Positions 54,334 to 63,859 of a DNA stretch of 64,000 nt are shown one piece after another. The DNA comes from Bacteroidales bacterium. GTDB taxonomy: Bacteria; Bacteroidota; Bacteroidia; Bacteroidales; UBA932. The position numbers and the translations under genes are program-made. How positions within the stretch are numbered: position 1 is the stretch's first letter; each line of letters starts with the position of its first letter. The notes under the pieces were generated by a model. That model worked only from the letters and a program-made list of their open reading frames with translations. It was not told where the DNA came from and searched no databases. The DNA lies in NCBI GenBank assembly GCA_017534745.1, contig JAFXVX010000001.1, forward strand, positions 1 to 64,000, given 5' to 3'.

Positions 54334-54920
54334 TGCTTTATAAGCTCGAGGAATTCATTTCTCGTACGGGAGGAGCTCATGAACAGACCCGAGAAGGCCG
54401 ATGTGGTCGTTATCGCGTTTGATTTCTGGACTCCTCTCATCGTCATGCAGGTGTGGGTCGCCTCGATGACGACGGCGACGCCGAGCGGCTTCAGCGACTC
54501 GGCGATGCAGTCGCGGATCTCGACTGTGAGCCTCTCCTGGACCTGGAGCCTGCGGGCGTAGGTCTCCACCACGCGGGCGATCTTGCTGAGCCCGGTGATC
54601 TCCCCGTTGGGGATGTAGGCCACATGGGCCTTGCCGATGAACGGCAGCATATGGTGCTCGCAGAGCGAGAACAGCTCGATGTCCTTGACGATGACCATCT
54701 GGCTGTATTCCTCGTTGAAAACGGCGGAACGGACTATCTCGACGCCGTTCTCCCCGTAGCCTCTGGTCAGGAACTGCATCGCTTTCGCGACCCTTTCAGG
54801 GGTTTTGAGAAGGCCCTCCCTCGAGGTGTCTTCGCCGAGAAGTTCGAGGATTGCCTTGATGTGGGAAGCTATCTGCTCCGTCGTCGAAGGGTCGTACTGA
54901 GAAACTTTTTTGTATGCCAT
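54330..54920 (-). CDS. folE: GTP cyclohydrolase I
   Basis: 196 residues. The zinc and substrate motifs are [13 protein letters not shown] (Cys, His) and [12 protein letters not shown] (Cys), and the N-terminal TPERVAKAM is typical. It opens GTP to dihydroneopterin triphosphate, the first step of folate synthesis. Own promoter on the minus strand; the 3' end overlaps htpG by four bases. Confidence 0.97.
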   Translation of the reverse strand: MAYKKVSQYDPSTTEQIASHIKAILELLGEDTSREGLLKTPERVAKAMQFLTRGYGENGVEIVRSAVFNEEYSQMVIVKDIELFSLCEHHMLPFIGKAHVAYIPNGEITGLSKIARVVETYARRLQVQERLTVEIRDCIAESLKPLGVAVVIEATHTCMTMRGVQKSNAITTTSAFSGLFMSSSRTRNEFLELIKH

Positions 54921-54943
54921 ACGCTGTTTTTCTTTCGGGGCTG

Positions 54944-54951
54944 CAAAAATA
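54944..54951 (-). promoter_or_regulatory. folE -7 box
   Basis: Minus-strand TATTTTTG (54951-54944) followed by GCAGCCCC, 23 bases before the ATG at 54920. GGGGCTGCAAA (54937-54947) is the exact inverted repeat of TTTGCAGCCCC (54990-55000) at the divergent promoter. Confidence 0.6.
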
Positions 54952-54960
54952 GTAAAAATT

Positions 54961-54993
54961 TTTGATGGGATTTTGTTTTTTTATATATCTTTG
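54961..54993 (+). promoter_or_regulatory. DUF2795/rmuC promoter
   Basis: TTTG (54961-54964), 21-base spacer, TATCTTTG (54986-54993), followed by GCAGCCCC. The leader holds a small hairpin GGAGC...GCTCC (55004-55020) before the ATG at 55059. Confidence 0.72.
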
Positions 54994-55058
54994 CAGCCCC
55001 GTTGGAGCGCGAAGTGCTCCCGGCTCGTTTAAGTATTGATAATTAACGCTTTATTACT

Positions 55059-55280
55059 ATGTTTTGGACACTCGAACTTGCAGGCAGCCTCGACGACGCA
55101 CCGTGGCCCGCATCAAAGGATGAACTCATCGACTACGCCAACCGCTCCGGCGCCCCCGAAGAAGTAATGGAGAACCTCCAGGAGCTCGAAGACGACGGAG
55201 AAATCTACGAATCCATCGAGGACATCTGGCCCGATTACCCGACCAAAGAGGACTTTTTCTTCAACGAGGAAGAGTATTGA
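55059..55280 (+). CDS. DUF2795 small acidic protein
   Basis: 73 residues, highly acidic. WTLELAGSLDDAPWPASKDELIDYANRSGAPEEVMENLQELEDDGEIYESIEDIWPDYP is the Bacteroidota DUF2795 pattern, where LE.aLe.apwPatKdEli.yA is conserved. Function unknown. First gene of a unit with rmuC, five bases before its ATG. Confidence 0.88.
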   Translation: MFWTLELAGSLDDAPWPASKDELIDYANRSGAPEEVMENLQELEDDGEIYESIEDIWPDYPTKEDFFFNEEEY

Positions 55281-55285
55281 TCTCT

Positions 55286-56611
55286 ATGCCTGCCGTTTAT
55301 ATCGTTGCAATCATAGCTTCCGCTATTCTCGCAGTTATTGTCGTACTGTGGATTCTGACTTCCCGGAAGAAGGAGACTGAAATCAGGGCGCTCAGGGAAG
55401 ATTGCATCCGAAAGGATGCGGAAATCCGTACTGCTGAAGCTCTGCGTCAGAGCGAGAAGGATCAGCAGGAGAAGGCCCTCTCTGAGCTCAAGGCTGGCCA
55501 CGACAAGGCCCTTGCCAATCTAAAGGAAAGCCAGCAGAAGGCCATCGAGGCGGCAAAGACAGCTCTTGCGCTGGAGAATGAGAAGACCTTGAAGCAGAGG
55601 GAAGAGGCGCTTAAGAAGGAGGCGGCGGAGACGATTAAGACCATCACCGGCGGGCTCGACCAGAATATCAAGGACATGAAGGCGGCCTTCGAGGCGCAGA
55701 AAAAATCGCACGCCGAAGAGAGTTCCGCCATCAAGACGCAGTTCGCAGAGACGGTAAAGCACCTTAAGGAACAGACCGAATCCATCGGCAAGAAGGCCGA
55801 TAGCCTTGCCGGCGCCCTCAAGGGCAAGAATAAAATGCAGGGCAACTTCGGTGAGACCATCCTTGAGAACATCCTCAAGGCGGAGGGTCTTCGCGAGGGG
55901 CATGATTATGAATCCGAGGTCTGGCTCCGTGACCGGAAGGGTAACATCATTGAGAATGAGGAGACCGGCAAGAAGATGCGTCCGGACTTTGCGCTGCATT
56001 TTCCCGACGACACGGACATCCTGATCGACTCCAAAGTGTCGCTGAGCGCCCTCTCGGATTATTTTGAGGCAGAAACGGACGACGAGAGGAAGGATGCGGC
56101 CCGCCGCAACCTCGAGTCCGTCCAGAACCACATTAAGGAACTCACCGGCAAGGAGTATCAGAAATACGTAACATCCCGAAAGAGCCTTGATTACGTCATA
56201 ATGTTCATTCCGAACTATGGCGCCTACCAGCTTGCCAAGCAGGAGGATCCGGACATTTTCTCCAAAGCCTTCCGCCAGAACGTCCTCATCACCACCGAAG
56301 AGACCCTCATCCCCTTCCTCCGGCTGATCAGGACCGCCTGGGTCCAGAAGGAGCAGATGGAGAACATTGCCGGGATCGTCGAAGCCGCTCAGAACATGGT
56401 GGAGCGCGTCGCCCTCTACTGCGAGAAGAATGCGGAGGTCGAAAGGGGGCTGGATTCCGTAGTAAAGAAGTTCAAGGACAACACTGCAAGGCTTTCTTCA
56501 AGCCCGCAGAGCATAGTCGGCGCCGCCATGAAGGCCGTGGATCACGGCATCAAGGCTCCGACCACCCATATTCTTCCCCCGGTTGGTCCTGCCCTTCCTG
56601 AAGGGGAGTGA
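55286..56611 (+). CDS. rmuC: DNA recombination protein RmuC
   Basis: ATG 55286 chosen; an earlier TTG at 55277 overlaps the DUF2795 stop. 441 residues: one N-terminal membrane helix, a long charged coiled coil (~30-180), then the RmuC nuclease-like domain (GNFGETILENILKAEGL, KMRPDFALHFPDDTDILIDSKVSLSAL, DYVIMFIPNYGAY, LITTEETLIPFLRLI). It limits inversions at short repeats in E. coli. The D..DSK motif of the PD-(D/E)XK fold is kept. The 3' end overlaps the antisense YolD-like gene by 62 bases. Confidence 0.94.
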   Translation: MPAVYIVAIIASAILAVIVVLWILTSRKKETEIRALREDCIRKDAEIRTAEALRQSEKDQQEKALSELKAGHDKALANLKESQQKAIEAAKTALALENEKTLKQREEALKKEAAETIKTITGGLDQNIKDMKAAFEAQKKSHAEESSAIKTQFAETVKHLKEQTESIGKKADSLAGALKGKNKMQGNFGETILENILKAEGLREGHDYESEVWLRDRKGNIIENEETGKKMRPDFALHFPDDTDILIDSKVSLSALSDYFEAETDDERKDAARRNLESVQNHIKELTGKEYQKYVTSRKSLDYVIMFIPNYGAYQLAKQEDPDIFSKAFRQNVLITTEETLIPFLRLIRTAWVQKEQMENIAGIVEAAQNMVERVALYCEKNAEVERGLDSVVKKFKDNTARLSSSPQSIVGAAMKAVDHGIKAPTTHILPPVGPALPEGE

Positions 56612-56741
56612 TCTCCGGCGTGGGGGAGCCGAGTGCGGCGTAGGGCGCAAACTGCGCCGCCCTTTCCGCGAGGGGCATCCTCTTGTGATTGACGGGCTCG
56701 TAGTGGGGGAGTCCGATTATGTCTGAATAATCCTCTTTCAT
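56550..56741 (-). CDS. YolD-like partner of a Y-family polymerase, shortened
   Basis: 63 residues. MKEDYSDIIGLPHYEPVNHKRMPLAERAAQFAPYAAL matches the N-terminal pattern of small proteins that precede UmuC-like polymerases in Bacteroidota and Firmicutes (DYSDII.LP......R..M...dRAAQFaPFaAL). These usually run on ~40-80 residues; here the tail is short, Pro/Gly/Glu-rich and lies antisense within rmuC. Starts four bases inside the polymerase stop codon. May be truncated by the rmuC junction. Confidence 0.7.
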   Translation of the reverse strand: MKEDYSDIIGLPHYEPVNHKRMPLAERAAQFAPYAALGSPTPEITPLQEGQDQPGEEYGWSEP

Positions 56742-58228
56742 TCTTTGTGCCCTCCTATCTGGGCGTTCCGCTCCCTTGTTGTCGCGCCTTCCTCGAAGTC
56801 TATTCCCTTGAGGATGGCGTTTTTGCCGTAACGGCGCTTGATGGCGAGCTGCGCCTCCTGAAGGCGGCGCTCCTTTTCCAGCGCTTCCCTTTTTTCGTTT
56901 TCTGCAGCCTCCCGGTCCGAGAACAGTTCCAGCTGGACAGGCTGTCCGGTTACTGAGGCTTCATCTACGACGTGGTTAGTCGAGATATTGAGCCGGCGCA
57001 CGAGCAGTTTGCGGTCGGTAATGCTGTCATATAGGCTGGCGACGGCCTCCATGATGAGCTTTGTCGAGGATGTGGGGCGGCCAAGATTCGCCGTCCCCTG
57101 CGCATGCTTCGGGACGGGGCGGCCGTAGTAGTCCGTCCCGATAGCGCCCTTGTATTTCGCCTTTACGGAAGGGTCTGTGAGGCTCTCGGCGTCATAATTG
57201 ACAGTCAGGACGACCTGGTCCGCTGCCAGGTGGCGCGACACCAGGTGCAGGCTCGCCGCCTCAGCCATCTCCAGAACCACTATTCGCGCTTTTTTCCAGT
57301 CGTACGGCTCCGAGAGCACCTGGCCGCGGCTAAAGGACTTCGTCTCCGGCCGGTAGGCTTTGACAAGGTCCATAGTGCAGGGTTCCCAGCCCCAGGCGTG
57401 GTCGATGAGAAGCTCCGCATTGATCCCGAACAGGGAATACAACAGCTCCTCCTTCTCCAGCGATGCGCGCGCGAGCTTACCCATGGTGTCTATGCCATAA
57501 GCCGCAAGCCGTGCCGCCGTCCCGCGGCCGACCCTCCAGAATTTGGTAATCGGCTGATAATCCCACAGCTGCTCGCGGTATGAGGCCTCGTTGAGCTCTG
57601 CGATGCGGACGCCGTCCCTGTCTGCCGGCATCTTCTTCGCGACTATGTCCATCGCCACTTTGGCCAGATACAGGTTTGTTCCGATACCGGCAGTTGCCGT
57701 GATACCGGTGACGGAGAGCACATCACGTATCATCTTCATCGCCAGGGCGTGGGCGCTGAGCCGGTATAGGCGGAGGTAATCGGTGACGTCCATAAAGACC
57801 TCATCGACCGAATAGACGTGGATATCCTCTGGAGCTATGTACTTGAGATACACCTCATAGACCTTGCGGCTGACCTCGAGATAATGACCCATCCGCGGCG
57901 GTGCCACTATGTAGTTGACCTCCCAGTCCGGGTGGGCCTCCAGTTCGTGGAGATAGACCGACTTTCCGGTCAGCCTGCGGCCTCTCGCGGCGGCAGCCCT
58001 CCCGCGGTTGACTTCCGTCAGGCGTTGTGTAACCTCGAACACCCTTGCGCGCCCGCCGATGCCGTAAGACTTCAGGGAAGGCGACACGGCAAGGCAGATG
58101 GTCTTCTCCGTGCGGGTCATGTCTGCCACCACCAGATTGGTGTCCAGCGGATCCAGCCCGCGATCGACACACTCGACCGAGGCATAGAACGACTTGAGGT
58201 CTATGGCTATATAGGTGCGCTCTTTCAT
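56738..58228 (-). CDS. Y-family DNA polymerase (UmuC/DinB-like)
   Basis: 496 residues. Catalytic acids in IDLKSFYASVEC and YSVDEVFMDVTDYL, Y-family fingers motif and helix-hairpin-helix (YGIDTMGKLA), little-finger domain (RPETKSFSRGQVLSEPY). The C-terminal beta-clamp-binding site is QLELF. It bypasses lesions with low fidelity. The partner YolD-like gene follows immediately. No LexA box could be recognised in the 45 bases upstream. Confidence 0.92.
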   Translation of the reverse strand: MKERTYIAIDLKSFYASVECVDRGLDPLDTNLVVADMTRTEKTICLAVSPSLKSYGIGGRARVFEVTQRLTEVNRGRAAAARGRRLTGKSVYLHELEAHPDWEVNYIVAPPRMGHYLEVSRKVYEVYLKYIAPEDIHVYSVDEVFMDVTDYLRLYRLSAHALAMKMIRDVLSVTGITATAGIGTNLYLAKVAMDIVAKKMPADRDGVRIAELNEASYREQLWDYQPITKFWRVGRGTAARLAAYGIDTMGKLARASLEKEELLYSLFGINAELLIDHAWGWEPCTMDLVKAYRPETKSFSRGQVLSEPYDWKKARIVVLEMAEAASLHLVSRHLAADQVVLTVNYDAESLTDPSVKAKYKGAIGTDYYGRPVPKHAQGTANLGRPTSSTKLIMEAVASLYDSITDRKLLVRRLNISTNHVVDEASVTGQPVQLELFSDREAAENEKREALEKERRLQEAQLAIKRRYGKNAILKGIDFEEGATTRERNAQIGGHKE

Positions 58229-58257
58229 CAGATGCGTAAAATTACGATTTTTTTCCT

Positions 58258-58265
58258 AAATTAGC
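58258..58265 (+). promoter_or_regulatory. -7-like box of the SPOR lipoprotein gene
   Basis: TAAATTAG, one mismatch to TAnnTTTG, seven bases before the ATG at 58273: leaderless or nearly so. Confidence 0.4.
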
Positions 58266-58272
58266 AGGCTGT

Positions 58273-58800
58273 ATGCGTGTAAGAGGAATAATATTGGCGC
58301 TCGCTCTCGGCGCGGCTCTCCTTAACGGCTGCGACTTCCTCAGGAAGGTTGCCGGAAGGCCGACTTCGGCCGAAATTGCAGTTGTCCGTGAGAAAGTCGC
58401 CGAGGAGGAAGCGGCACGCGCTAAAGCCGTCGCCGACTCCATCGCCGCCGTTGAGGCGGCCCGCAAGCGTGAGGCCGATTCCCTTGCTGCGCTGGAGACT
58501 CTCAGGACTGTCCCCGGCCTCGCATTCAGCATCTCCTCCCTTGGCGGTATCTACGGAGCCAGGCCAGGGGAAAGGTATATGATCATCGTCGGTGCATTCG
58601 CCAACCCCGTCTATGCTTCGAAAAAAGCGGCTTCCTGCGACAAGGATGGTTATTCGGCATGCATTGTGCATTTCCGTTCCGGCCTCCGCAGCGTCGGTAT
58701 CTGCCGGACGGATGATCCGGTCATGGTTACGGATACCCTCGAAAAACTCCGCGGAAGCGGCGTGTGCCCGCCCAAGGCATGGATTCTAATCAACGAATGA
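58273..58800 (+). CDS. SPOR-domain lipoprotein
   Basis: 175 residues. Lipoprotein signal with Cys in AALLNGCDFL (~20), an Ala/Glu-rich coiled coil (EEEAARAKAVADSIAAVEAARKREAD), then a C-terminal SPOR domain (YMIIVGAFANPVYASKKAASCDKDGYSACIVHF) that binds denuded glycan strands at the division septum. Role in division or peptidoglycan remodelling is an inference. The stop overlaps the next start (ATGA). Confidence 0.85.
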   Translation: MRVRGIILALALGAALLNGCDFLRKVAGRPTSAEIAVVREKVAEEEAARAKAVADSIAAVEAARKREADSLAALETLRTVPGLAFSISSLGGIYGARPGERYMIIVGAFANPVYASKKAASCDKDGYSACIVHFRSGLRSVGICRTDDPVMVTDTLEKLRGSGVCPPKAWILINE

Positions 58801-60167
58801 CGATGAAAAAGGCAGTCCTGGCGCTTCTCGTAACCCTTTCAGCCGTCGCGGCCCGGGCCCAGTTCCTTCCGGGCGCAAGCTACAGCGACCTCTACGACAG
58901 CGAGACCGTCCGTGCCTTCAAGGAGCACATAGAGTATCTGGCGGCGGCCGACAAGGAAGGCCGCAAGGCCGGCAGCGAGGGCGAGGCCCTTGCCGCGGCC
59001 TATCTTCGCGAAGCCTTTGAGAAAGAAGGTATTACGATGGTCTCCACCCCCGAGGAAAGCATAACCATCCGTACCTCCGCCGGCGACACGGTGCAGACGA
59101 GGAACGTCATCGCCCTCATCGAAGGCTCCGACAAGTCCTTTCAGGGACAGTACATAGTTATCGGTGCGCGCCTGGACGGCCGAGGCGCGGACGCTTACAT
59201 GCGTGACGGACACCTCGTGCCCCGCATTTTCTACGGGGCCAACGGCAACGCTTCAGGCGTTGCGATGCTCATTGAGCTCGCACGGAAGCTCAGCCGTTCC
59301 TCCATTCTCCTTCACCGCAGCGTGATGCTGGTCGGTTTCGGCGCTTCCGGCGAGACCTTCGCCGGCGCCTGGCACTTCATCCACAACCGTTTCCCCTCGA
59401 CTGAAGGGTGGGATGCGATGATTGATCTCGATATGCTCGGCTGCGGGACCTTTTCCGCCTTCACCGCATCCAATCAGGATATGAACGGCCTCCTTGCCGC
59501 CGAGAGCGGCGAGCTACAGCCGATAAAGCCGGAGGTGGTCACCTCGGCTCCGTATCCTTCCGACAACATGGCCTTCTACAACAGTGAAATCCCTTCCGTG
59601 ATGTTCACGACGGGCCATTATCCGGAATACAACACCGAGAGGGACACCCCTTCCATCATTGACTACGACCTGATGGAGAAGGAGCTCGAATATATCTACG
59701 GTTTCACCCTCAGGATTTCAGAAGCGCCTGCGCCGCTTTTCAGCAATGATTCGGTCCGCAAGCAGAAGAAGCCCAAGGAGATTCAGGCCGTCCCCTACGG
59801 TGAGTGCGATGTCAAACCGACATTCCTCGGCAGCCGCGACCCCAAGGCCTTCCTCGACTGGGTCTATAACTATCTGGAGTACCCCAAAGAAGCTGTGGAG
59901 CGCGGCATCCAGGGCAAGGTCATCCTAGAAATGGTGATCGACGCCAAGGGCAATATCGCCGAAGTTGAAGTGGTCAGGGGAGTGTCGCCTTCGCTGGATG
60001 CGGAGGCCGTCCGTGTGGTCAAGGCCGCGCCGGGATGGAAGCCGGGCCGCGTAGGAGGAGTGAAGGTCGCGACAGTAATGACCATTCCCGTTCAGTTTAT
60101 CCTGAAGGACACCCGTAAAGGCAAGGTGTCCCTCAACGGAGTTGTTTTGGAGAAAAAACGCAAATAA
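58797..60167 (+). CDS. M28-like domain without metal ligands, fused to TonB C-terminal domain
   Basis: 456 residues. Signal peptide ending AARAQFLP. Residues ~40-330 follow the M28 aminopeptidase order, but the ligand positions have changed: VIGARLDG has Arg125 for the metal His, [10 protein letters not shown] has Asn149/Gly150 for the bridging Asp-Asp, and SGETFAGAW keeps one Glu. LDMLG and the final TTGHYPEYN are kept. The last ~95 residues are a TonB C-terminal domain ([42 protein letters not shown]). Probably a catalytically dead periplasmic binding or scaffold protein. Confidence 0.82.
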   Translation: MTMKKAVLALLVTLSAVAARAQFLPGASYSDLYDSETVRAFKEHIEYLAAADKEGRKAGSEGEALAAAYLREAFEKEGITMVSTPEESITIRTSAGDTVQTRNVIALIEGSDKSFQGQYIVIGARLDGRGADAYMRDGHLVPRIFYGANGNASGVAMLIELARKLSRSSILLHRSVMLVGFGASGETFAGAWHFIHNRFPSTEGWDAMIDLDMLGCGTFSAFTASNQDMNGLLAAESGELQPIKPEVVTSAPYPSDNMAFYNSEIPSVMFTTGHYPEYNTERDTPSIIDYDLMEKELEYIYGFTLRISEAPAPLFSNDSVRKQKKPKEIQAVPYGECDVKPTFLGSRDPKAFLDWVYNYLEYPKEAVERGIQGKVILEMVIDAKGNIAEVEVVRGVSPSLDAEAVRVVKAAPGWKPGRVGGVKVATVMTIPVQFILKDTRKGKVSLNGVVLEKKRK

Positions 60168-60169
60168 AT

Positions 60170-62929
60170 ATGGATTATTCGTTCCAGGAAATTGAGAAAA
60201 AATGGCAGAAGCGCTGGGCTGAGGAGAAAACTTACAAGGCTGTGGAGGATCCCTCCAAGCCGAAGTTCTATGTGCTCGATATGTTCCCGTACCCCTCCGG
60301 TGCGGGACTTCACGTCGGCCACCCCCTCGGCTATATTGCCTCCGACATCTTCGCCCGCTACAAGAGGCTGACTGGCTTCAACGTGCTTCACCCGATGGGC
60401 TATGACGCCTTCGGCCTCCCCGCCGAGCAGTACGCCATCCAGACAGGACAGCACCCGGAGAAGACCACGACGGTCAACATCGCCCGCTACCGCTCCCAAC
60501 TCGACAGGATAGGCTTTTCCTTCGATTGGGACAGGGAGGTGAGGACCTGCGACCCGGCCTATTTCAAGTGGACCCAGTGGGCTTTCCTCAAGATGTTCGG
60601 CTCCTGGTACGACAAGTCTCTCGACAAGGCCCGGCCCATTGAGGATCTGGAAAAAGCTTTCGCCGAGGGCGGCAGCGCCGCCGTCGATGCGGCCTGCAAT
60701 GACGCTCCCGTCTTTACGGCGGAGCAGTGGAACTCCTTCACTCCCAAGGAGAAATCCGACATCCTCATGCACTACCGCATCGCCTACCAGGGTGAATCTA
60801 CCGTCAACTGGTGCCCGGCCCTTGGGACCGTCCTCGCCAACGATGAGGTCAAGGACGGCTACTCGGAGCGGGGAGGTTTCCCGGTGTTCCAGAAGAAGAT
60901 GACCCAGTGGCAGCTCCGCGTGTCGGCCTACGCCGGCAGGCTGCTCGACAGCCTCGAGACCCTCGACTGGAGCGACTCCCTCAAGGAGATGCAGCGCAAC
61001 TGGATCGGCCGCTCCGAGGGTGCCGAGATGGTGTTCAAGGTCGAGTGCGACGGCACCTCCTACGATATGACCATCTTCACGACCCGTGCCGACACCGTTT
61101 TCGGAGTGACCTTCATGGTCCTCGCCCCTGAAAGCGAGTGGGTCGAAAAACTCACCGCCGCGTCCGAAAAGGAGGCTGTGAGCGCCTACATAGACTCCGT
61201 GAAGAAGAAGACCGAGAGGGAAAGGATTGCCGGCAAGGCGGTCACGGGCGTCTTCACCGGCTCGTATGCCACTAACCCTCTCACCGGGCAGAAAGTCCCG
61301 GTCTGGGTGTCCGAATACGTCCTCGCCGGCTACGGCACCGGCGCCATCATGGCGGTCCCGGCCCACGACAGCCGCGACTACGCCTTCGCCCGCAAGTTCA
61401 ACCTCCCTATCATCCCCCTGATCGAGGGTGCAGACGTTTCCGAGACCAGTTTCGACGCCAAGGAGGGCATAATGATCAACAGCGGATTCCTCGACGGCCT
61501 TTCCGTGAAGGAGGCCATTCCCGCCGCAATCGATTACGTCGAGTCCCACGGCATAGGCCGCAGGAAGGTTAACTATCGCATACGCGACGCCATATTCTCC
61601 CGCCAGCGCTACTGGGGCGAGCCGTTCCCCATCTACTACAAAGACGGTATCCCGACCCCTGTTCCTTTCGACAAGCTTCCCGTCACCCTTCCGGAGATTG
61701 ATAAATACGCCCCGACGGAGAGCGGTGAGCCGCCTCTCGCCCGCGCAAAGGATTGGACCTTCGAGGGTTATCCCCTCGAAACCAGCACCATGCCGGGCTT
61801 CGCCGGCTCCAGCGCCTACTATCTCCGCTATATGGATCCCCACAACGACGAGGCCCTCGTTAGCCCGGAAGCTGACGCCTACTGGCGCAGCGTCGATCTC
61901 TACGTCGGCGGTACCGAGCATGCGACAGGTCACCTCATCTATTCCCGTTTCTGGGACAAGTTCCTCTTCGACCTCGGCTACGTGGTCGAAGACGAGCCTT
62001 TCCGCAAGCTGGTGAACCAGGGCATGATCCAGGGCCGCTCCAGTTTCGTCTATCGCATAGTCGGGACCAACAGGTTCGTTTCTGCCGGCCTCAAGGACTC
62101 TTACGAGACGACGGAGATCCACGTGGATATATCCCTTGTCCATAATGACAGGCTCAATCTCGAAGGCTTCAGGGCCTGGCGTCCGGAGTATGCGGACGCG
62201 GAGTTTATCCTCGAAGACGGCGAGTACATCTGTGGCTACGCGGTGGAGAAGATGTCCAAGTCGATGTACAACGTCGTCAACCCCGACGACGTGTGCGACA
62301 CCTACGGCGCCGACACTCTCCGTCTCTACGAGATGTTCCTCGGCCCGGTCGAGCAGTCGAAGCCCTGGGACACCAAGGGCATCGACGGTGTCCACCGTTT
62401 CCTCCGCAAGTTCTGGCGCCTCTTCTGGGACCGCGACAGGTTCCTTGTCAACGATGAGGAGCCCTCTAAGGCGGAGCTCAAAGCCCTTCACACCCTCATC
62501 GGCAAGGTCCGCTCCGACATTGAGTCGTTCTCCTACAACACCGCGGTCAGCGCTTTCATGATAGCCCTCGGCGAGCTCTCAGGCTGCTCCAAACGGGCAG
62601 TCCTCGAGCCTCTCGTCATCCTCCTTTCCCCGTTCGCCCCCCACATCGCTGAAGAACTCTGGCACCAGCTGGGCCACGAGAGTTCGGTGACGTATGCAAC
62701 CTTCCCCGAGTATATTGAGGCTTACACGATTGAGGACTCCGTGACCTATCCCGTTTCCTTCAACGGCAAGACAAGGTTTATGGTCGATCTTCCTAAGAGC
62801 CTCTCTCCCGCCGAGGTCGAGGCTGAGGTCAGGGCTATGGGCGACACCGCGAAGTGGGTCGGTTCGGGCAGTATCGTCAAAGTCATCGTGGTGCCCGGAA
62901 GGATAGTCAACATCGTCGTAAAGCAGTAA
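60170..62929 (+). CDS. leuS: Leucyl-tRNA synthetase
   Basis: 919 residues. HIGH motif in [15 protein letters not shown], editing-domain threonine-rich [26 protein letters not shown] in [15 protein letters not shown], and the anticodon-binding domain near the C-terminus. It charges tRNA-Leu and proofreads isoleucine and norvaline. Standard length. One base separates it from the YitT gene. Confidence 0.98.
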   Translation: MDYSFQEIEKKWQKRWAEEKTYKAVEDPSKPKFYVLDMFPYPSGAGLHVGHPLGYIASDIFARYKRLTGFNVLHPMGYDAFGLPAEQYAIQTGQHPEKTTTVNIARYRSQLDRIGFSFDWDREVRTCDPAYFKWTQWAFLKMFGSWYDKSLDKARPIEDLEKAFAEGGSAAVDAACNDAPVFTAEQWNSFTPKEKSDILMHYRIAYQGESTVNWCPALGTVLANDEVKDGYSERGGFPVFQKKMTQWQLRVSAYAGRLLDSLETLDWSDSLKEMQRNWIGRSEGAEMVFKVECDGTSYDMTIFTTRADTVFGVTFMVLAPESEWVEKLTAASEKEAVSAYIDSVKKKTERERIAGKAVTGVFTGSYATNPLTGQKVPVWVSEYVLAGYGTGAIMAVPAHDSRDYAFARKFNLPIIPLIEGADVSETSFDAKEGIMINSGFLDGLSVKEAIPAAIDYVESHGIGRRKVNYRIRDAIFSRQRYWGEPFPIYYKDGIPTPVPFDKLPVTLPEIDKYAPTESGEPPLARAKDWTFEGYPLETSTMPGFAGSSAYYLRYMDPHNDEALVSPEADAYWRSVDLYVGGTEHATGHLIYSRFWDKFLFDLGYVVEDEPFRKLVNQGMIQGRSSFVYRIVGTNRFVSAGLKDSYETTEIHVDISLVHNDRLNLEGFRAWRPEYADAEFILEDGEYICGYAVEKMSKSMYNVVNPDDVCDTYGADTLRLYEMFLGPVEQSKPWDTKGIDGVHRFLRKFWRLFWDRDRFLVNDEEPSKAELKALHTLIGKVRSDIESFSYNTAVSAFMIALGELSGCSKRAVLEPLVILLSPFAPHIAEELWHQLGHESSVTYATFPEYIEAYTIEDSVTYPVSFNGKTRFMVDLPKSLSPAEVEAEVRAMGDTAKWVGSGSIVKVIVVPGRIVNIVVKQ

Positions 62930-62930
62930 T

Positions 62931-63857
62931 ATGGTGGACAGCAGGAAAATCTGGAAGATAGTCGGCGACTATTGTATGCTCAGCCTCGGGACGCTGATTT
63001 TCGTCCTCGGCTGGACCTCGTTCATGATACCGAGCAATATCGCCAGCGGCGGCCTCATCGGTATGTGCGCCATCATCCAGTACGCCACTTTCGGCCTCAT
63101 CAAAGTAGCCTATTCCTTCCCGATAATCAACGGTATCCTGATCATAGTTGGCTCCCTGATCCTCGGCAAGGGCTTCGGATTCAGGACTATATTCGTGATA
63201 GCTCTTTCGTCTATCCTCTTTGAGGTGATGCCGCAGTTCGAGTTTCTCAAGTGCCTGCCCGACCATCCCCTGTATCTGGACGATAAGATACTCGTCCCCG
63301 TCATCGGCGGCCTTATGGAAGCCATAGGTATCGGTATAGTCATTTCATACGGCGGATCTTCCGGCGGCTCCGACATCGTGGCGATAGTGGTCAACAAGTT
63401 CTGGCCTGTGTCCCTCGGTACGGTGTTCATCTTCTGCGATGTCTTCGTCATCGCGTCCATCCTGCTCGTTCCCGGAAAGACCTTCCAGGACATGATGTAC
63501 GGCTACGTCGCCATGGTGGTTTTCTCCGTGGCCATCGACTTTGTCACGACCGGCCGCAAATCCAATGTCCAGGTCCTCATTTTCTCCAATCAGTACAAGG
63601 AGATTGCCGACTACATCATGAACGACCTCAAACGCGGTGTCACCGCACTCAACGCTATCGGCTGGTACACCAAGGAGGACAAGCGGGTCCTCCTCGTCGT
63701 TGTCCGCAAAAGAGAGCTACGCAACCTTACCAGGGCTGTCAAGATGGTCGATCCCAGGGCCTTTATGTCGGTCTCCCAGGCAAGCGGGGTTTACGGGGAA
63801 GGTTTTGAGGAAATGAAGGCTGGAATTCAGAAAAAGGTTAAGAAAAAAGTTCAGTAA
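62931..63857 (+). CDS. YitT/DUF161-family membrane protein
   Basis: 308 residues. Five to six membrane helices (ITLGTLIFVLGWTSFMIP, FPIINGILIIVGSLILG, TIFVIALSSILFEVMP, VIGGLMEAIGIGIVISYGGSSGGSDIVA) and a C-terminal DUF2179 cytosolic domain (QVLIFSNQYKEIADYIMNDLKRGVTAL). The YitT family has no firmly established substrate. Tandem with a second copy that begins three bases later. Confidence 0.9.
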   Translation: MVDSRKIWKIVGDYCMLSLGTLIFVLGWTSFMIPSNIASGGLIGMCAIIQYATFGLIKVAYSFPIINGILIIVGSLILGKGFGFRTIFVIALSSILFEVMPQFEFLKCLPDHPLYLDDKILVPVIGGLMEAIGIGIVISYGGSSGGSDIVAIVVNKFWPVSLGTVFIFCDVFVIASILLVPGKTFQDMMYGYVAMVVFSVAIDFVTTGRKSNVQVLIFSNQYKEIADYIMNDLKRGVTALNAIGWYTKEDKRVLLVVVRKRELRNLTRAVKMVDPRAFMSVSQASGVYGEGFEEMKAGIQKKVKKKVQ

Positions 63858-63859
63858 CA

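Noticed and set aside
54994..55058. Small RNA or riboswitch in the DUF2795 leader
   Set aside because: Only a five-pair GGAGC/GCTCC hairpin is visible, too little to claim a structured RNA.
60092..62491. 799-residue open frame antisense to leuS
   Set aside because: leuS carries all synthetase motifs on the other strand. The antisense protein has no recognisable domain and reflects the GC-rich third-position bias of this genome.
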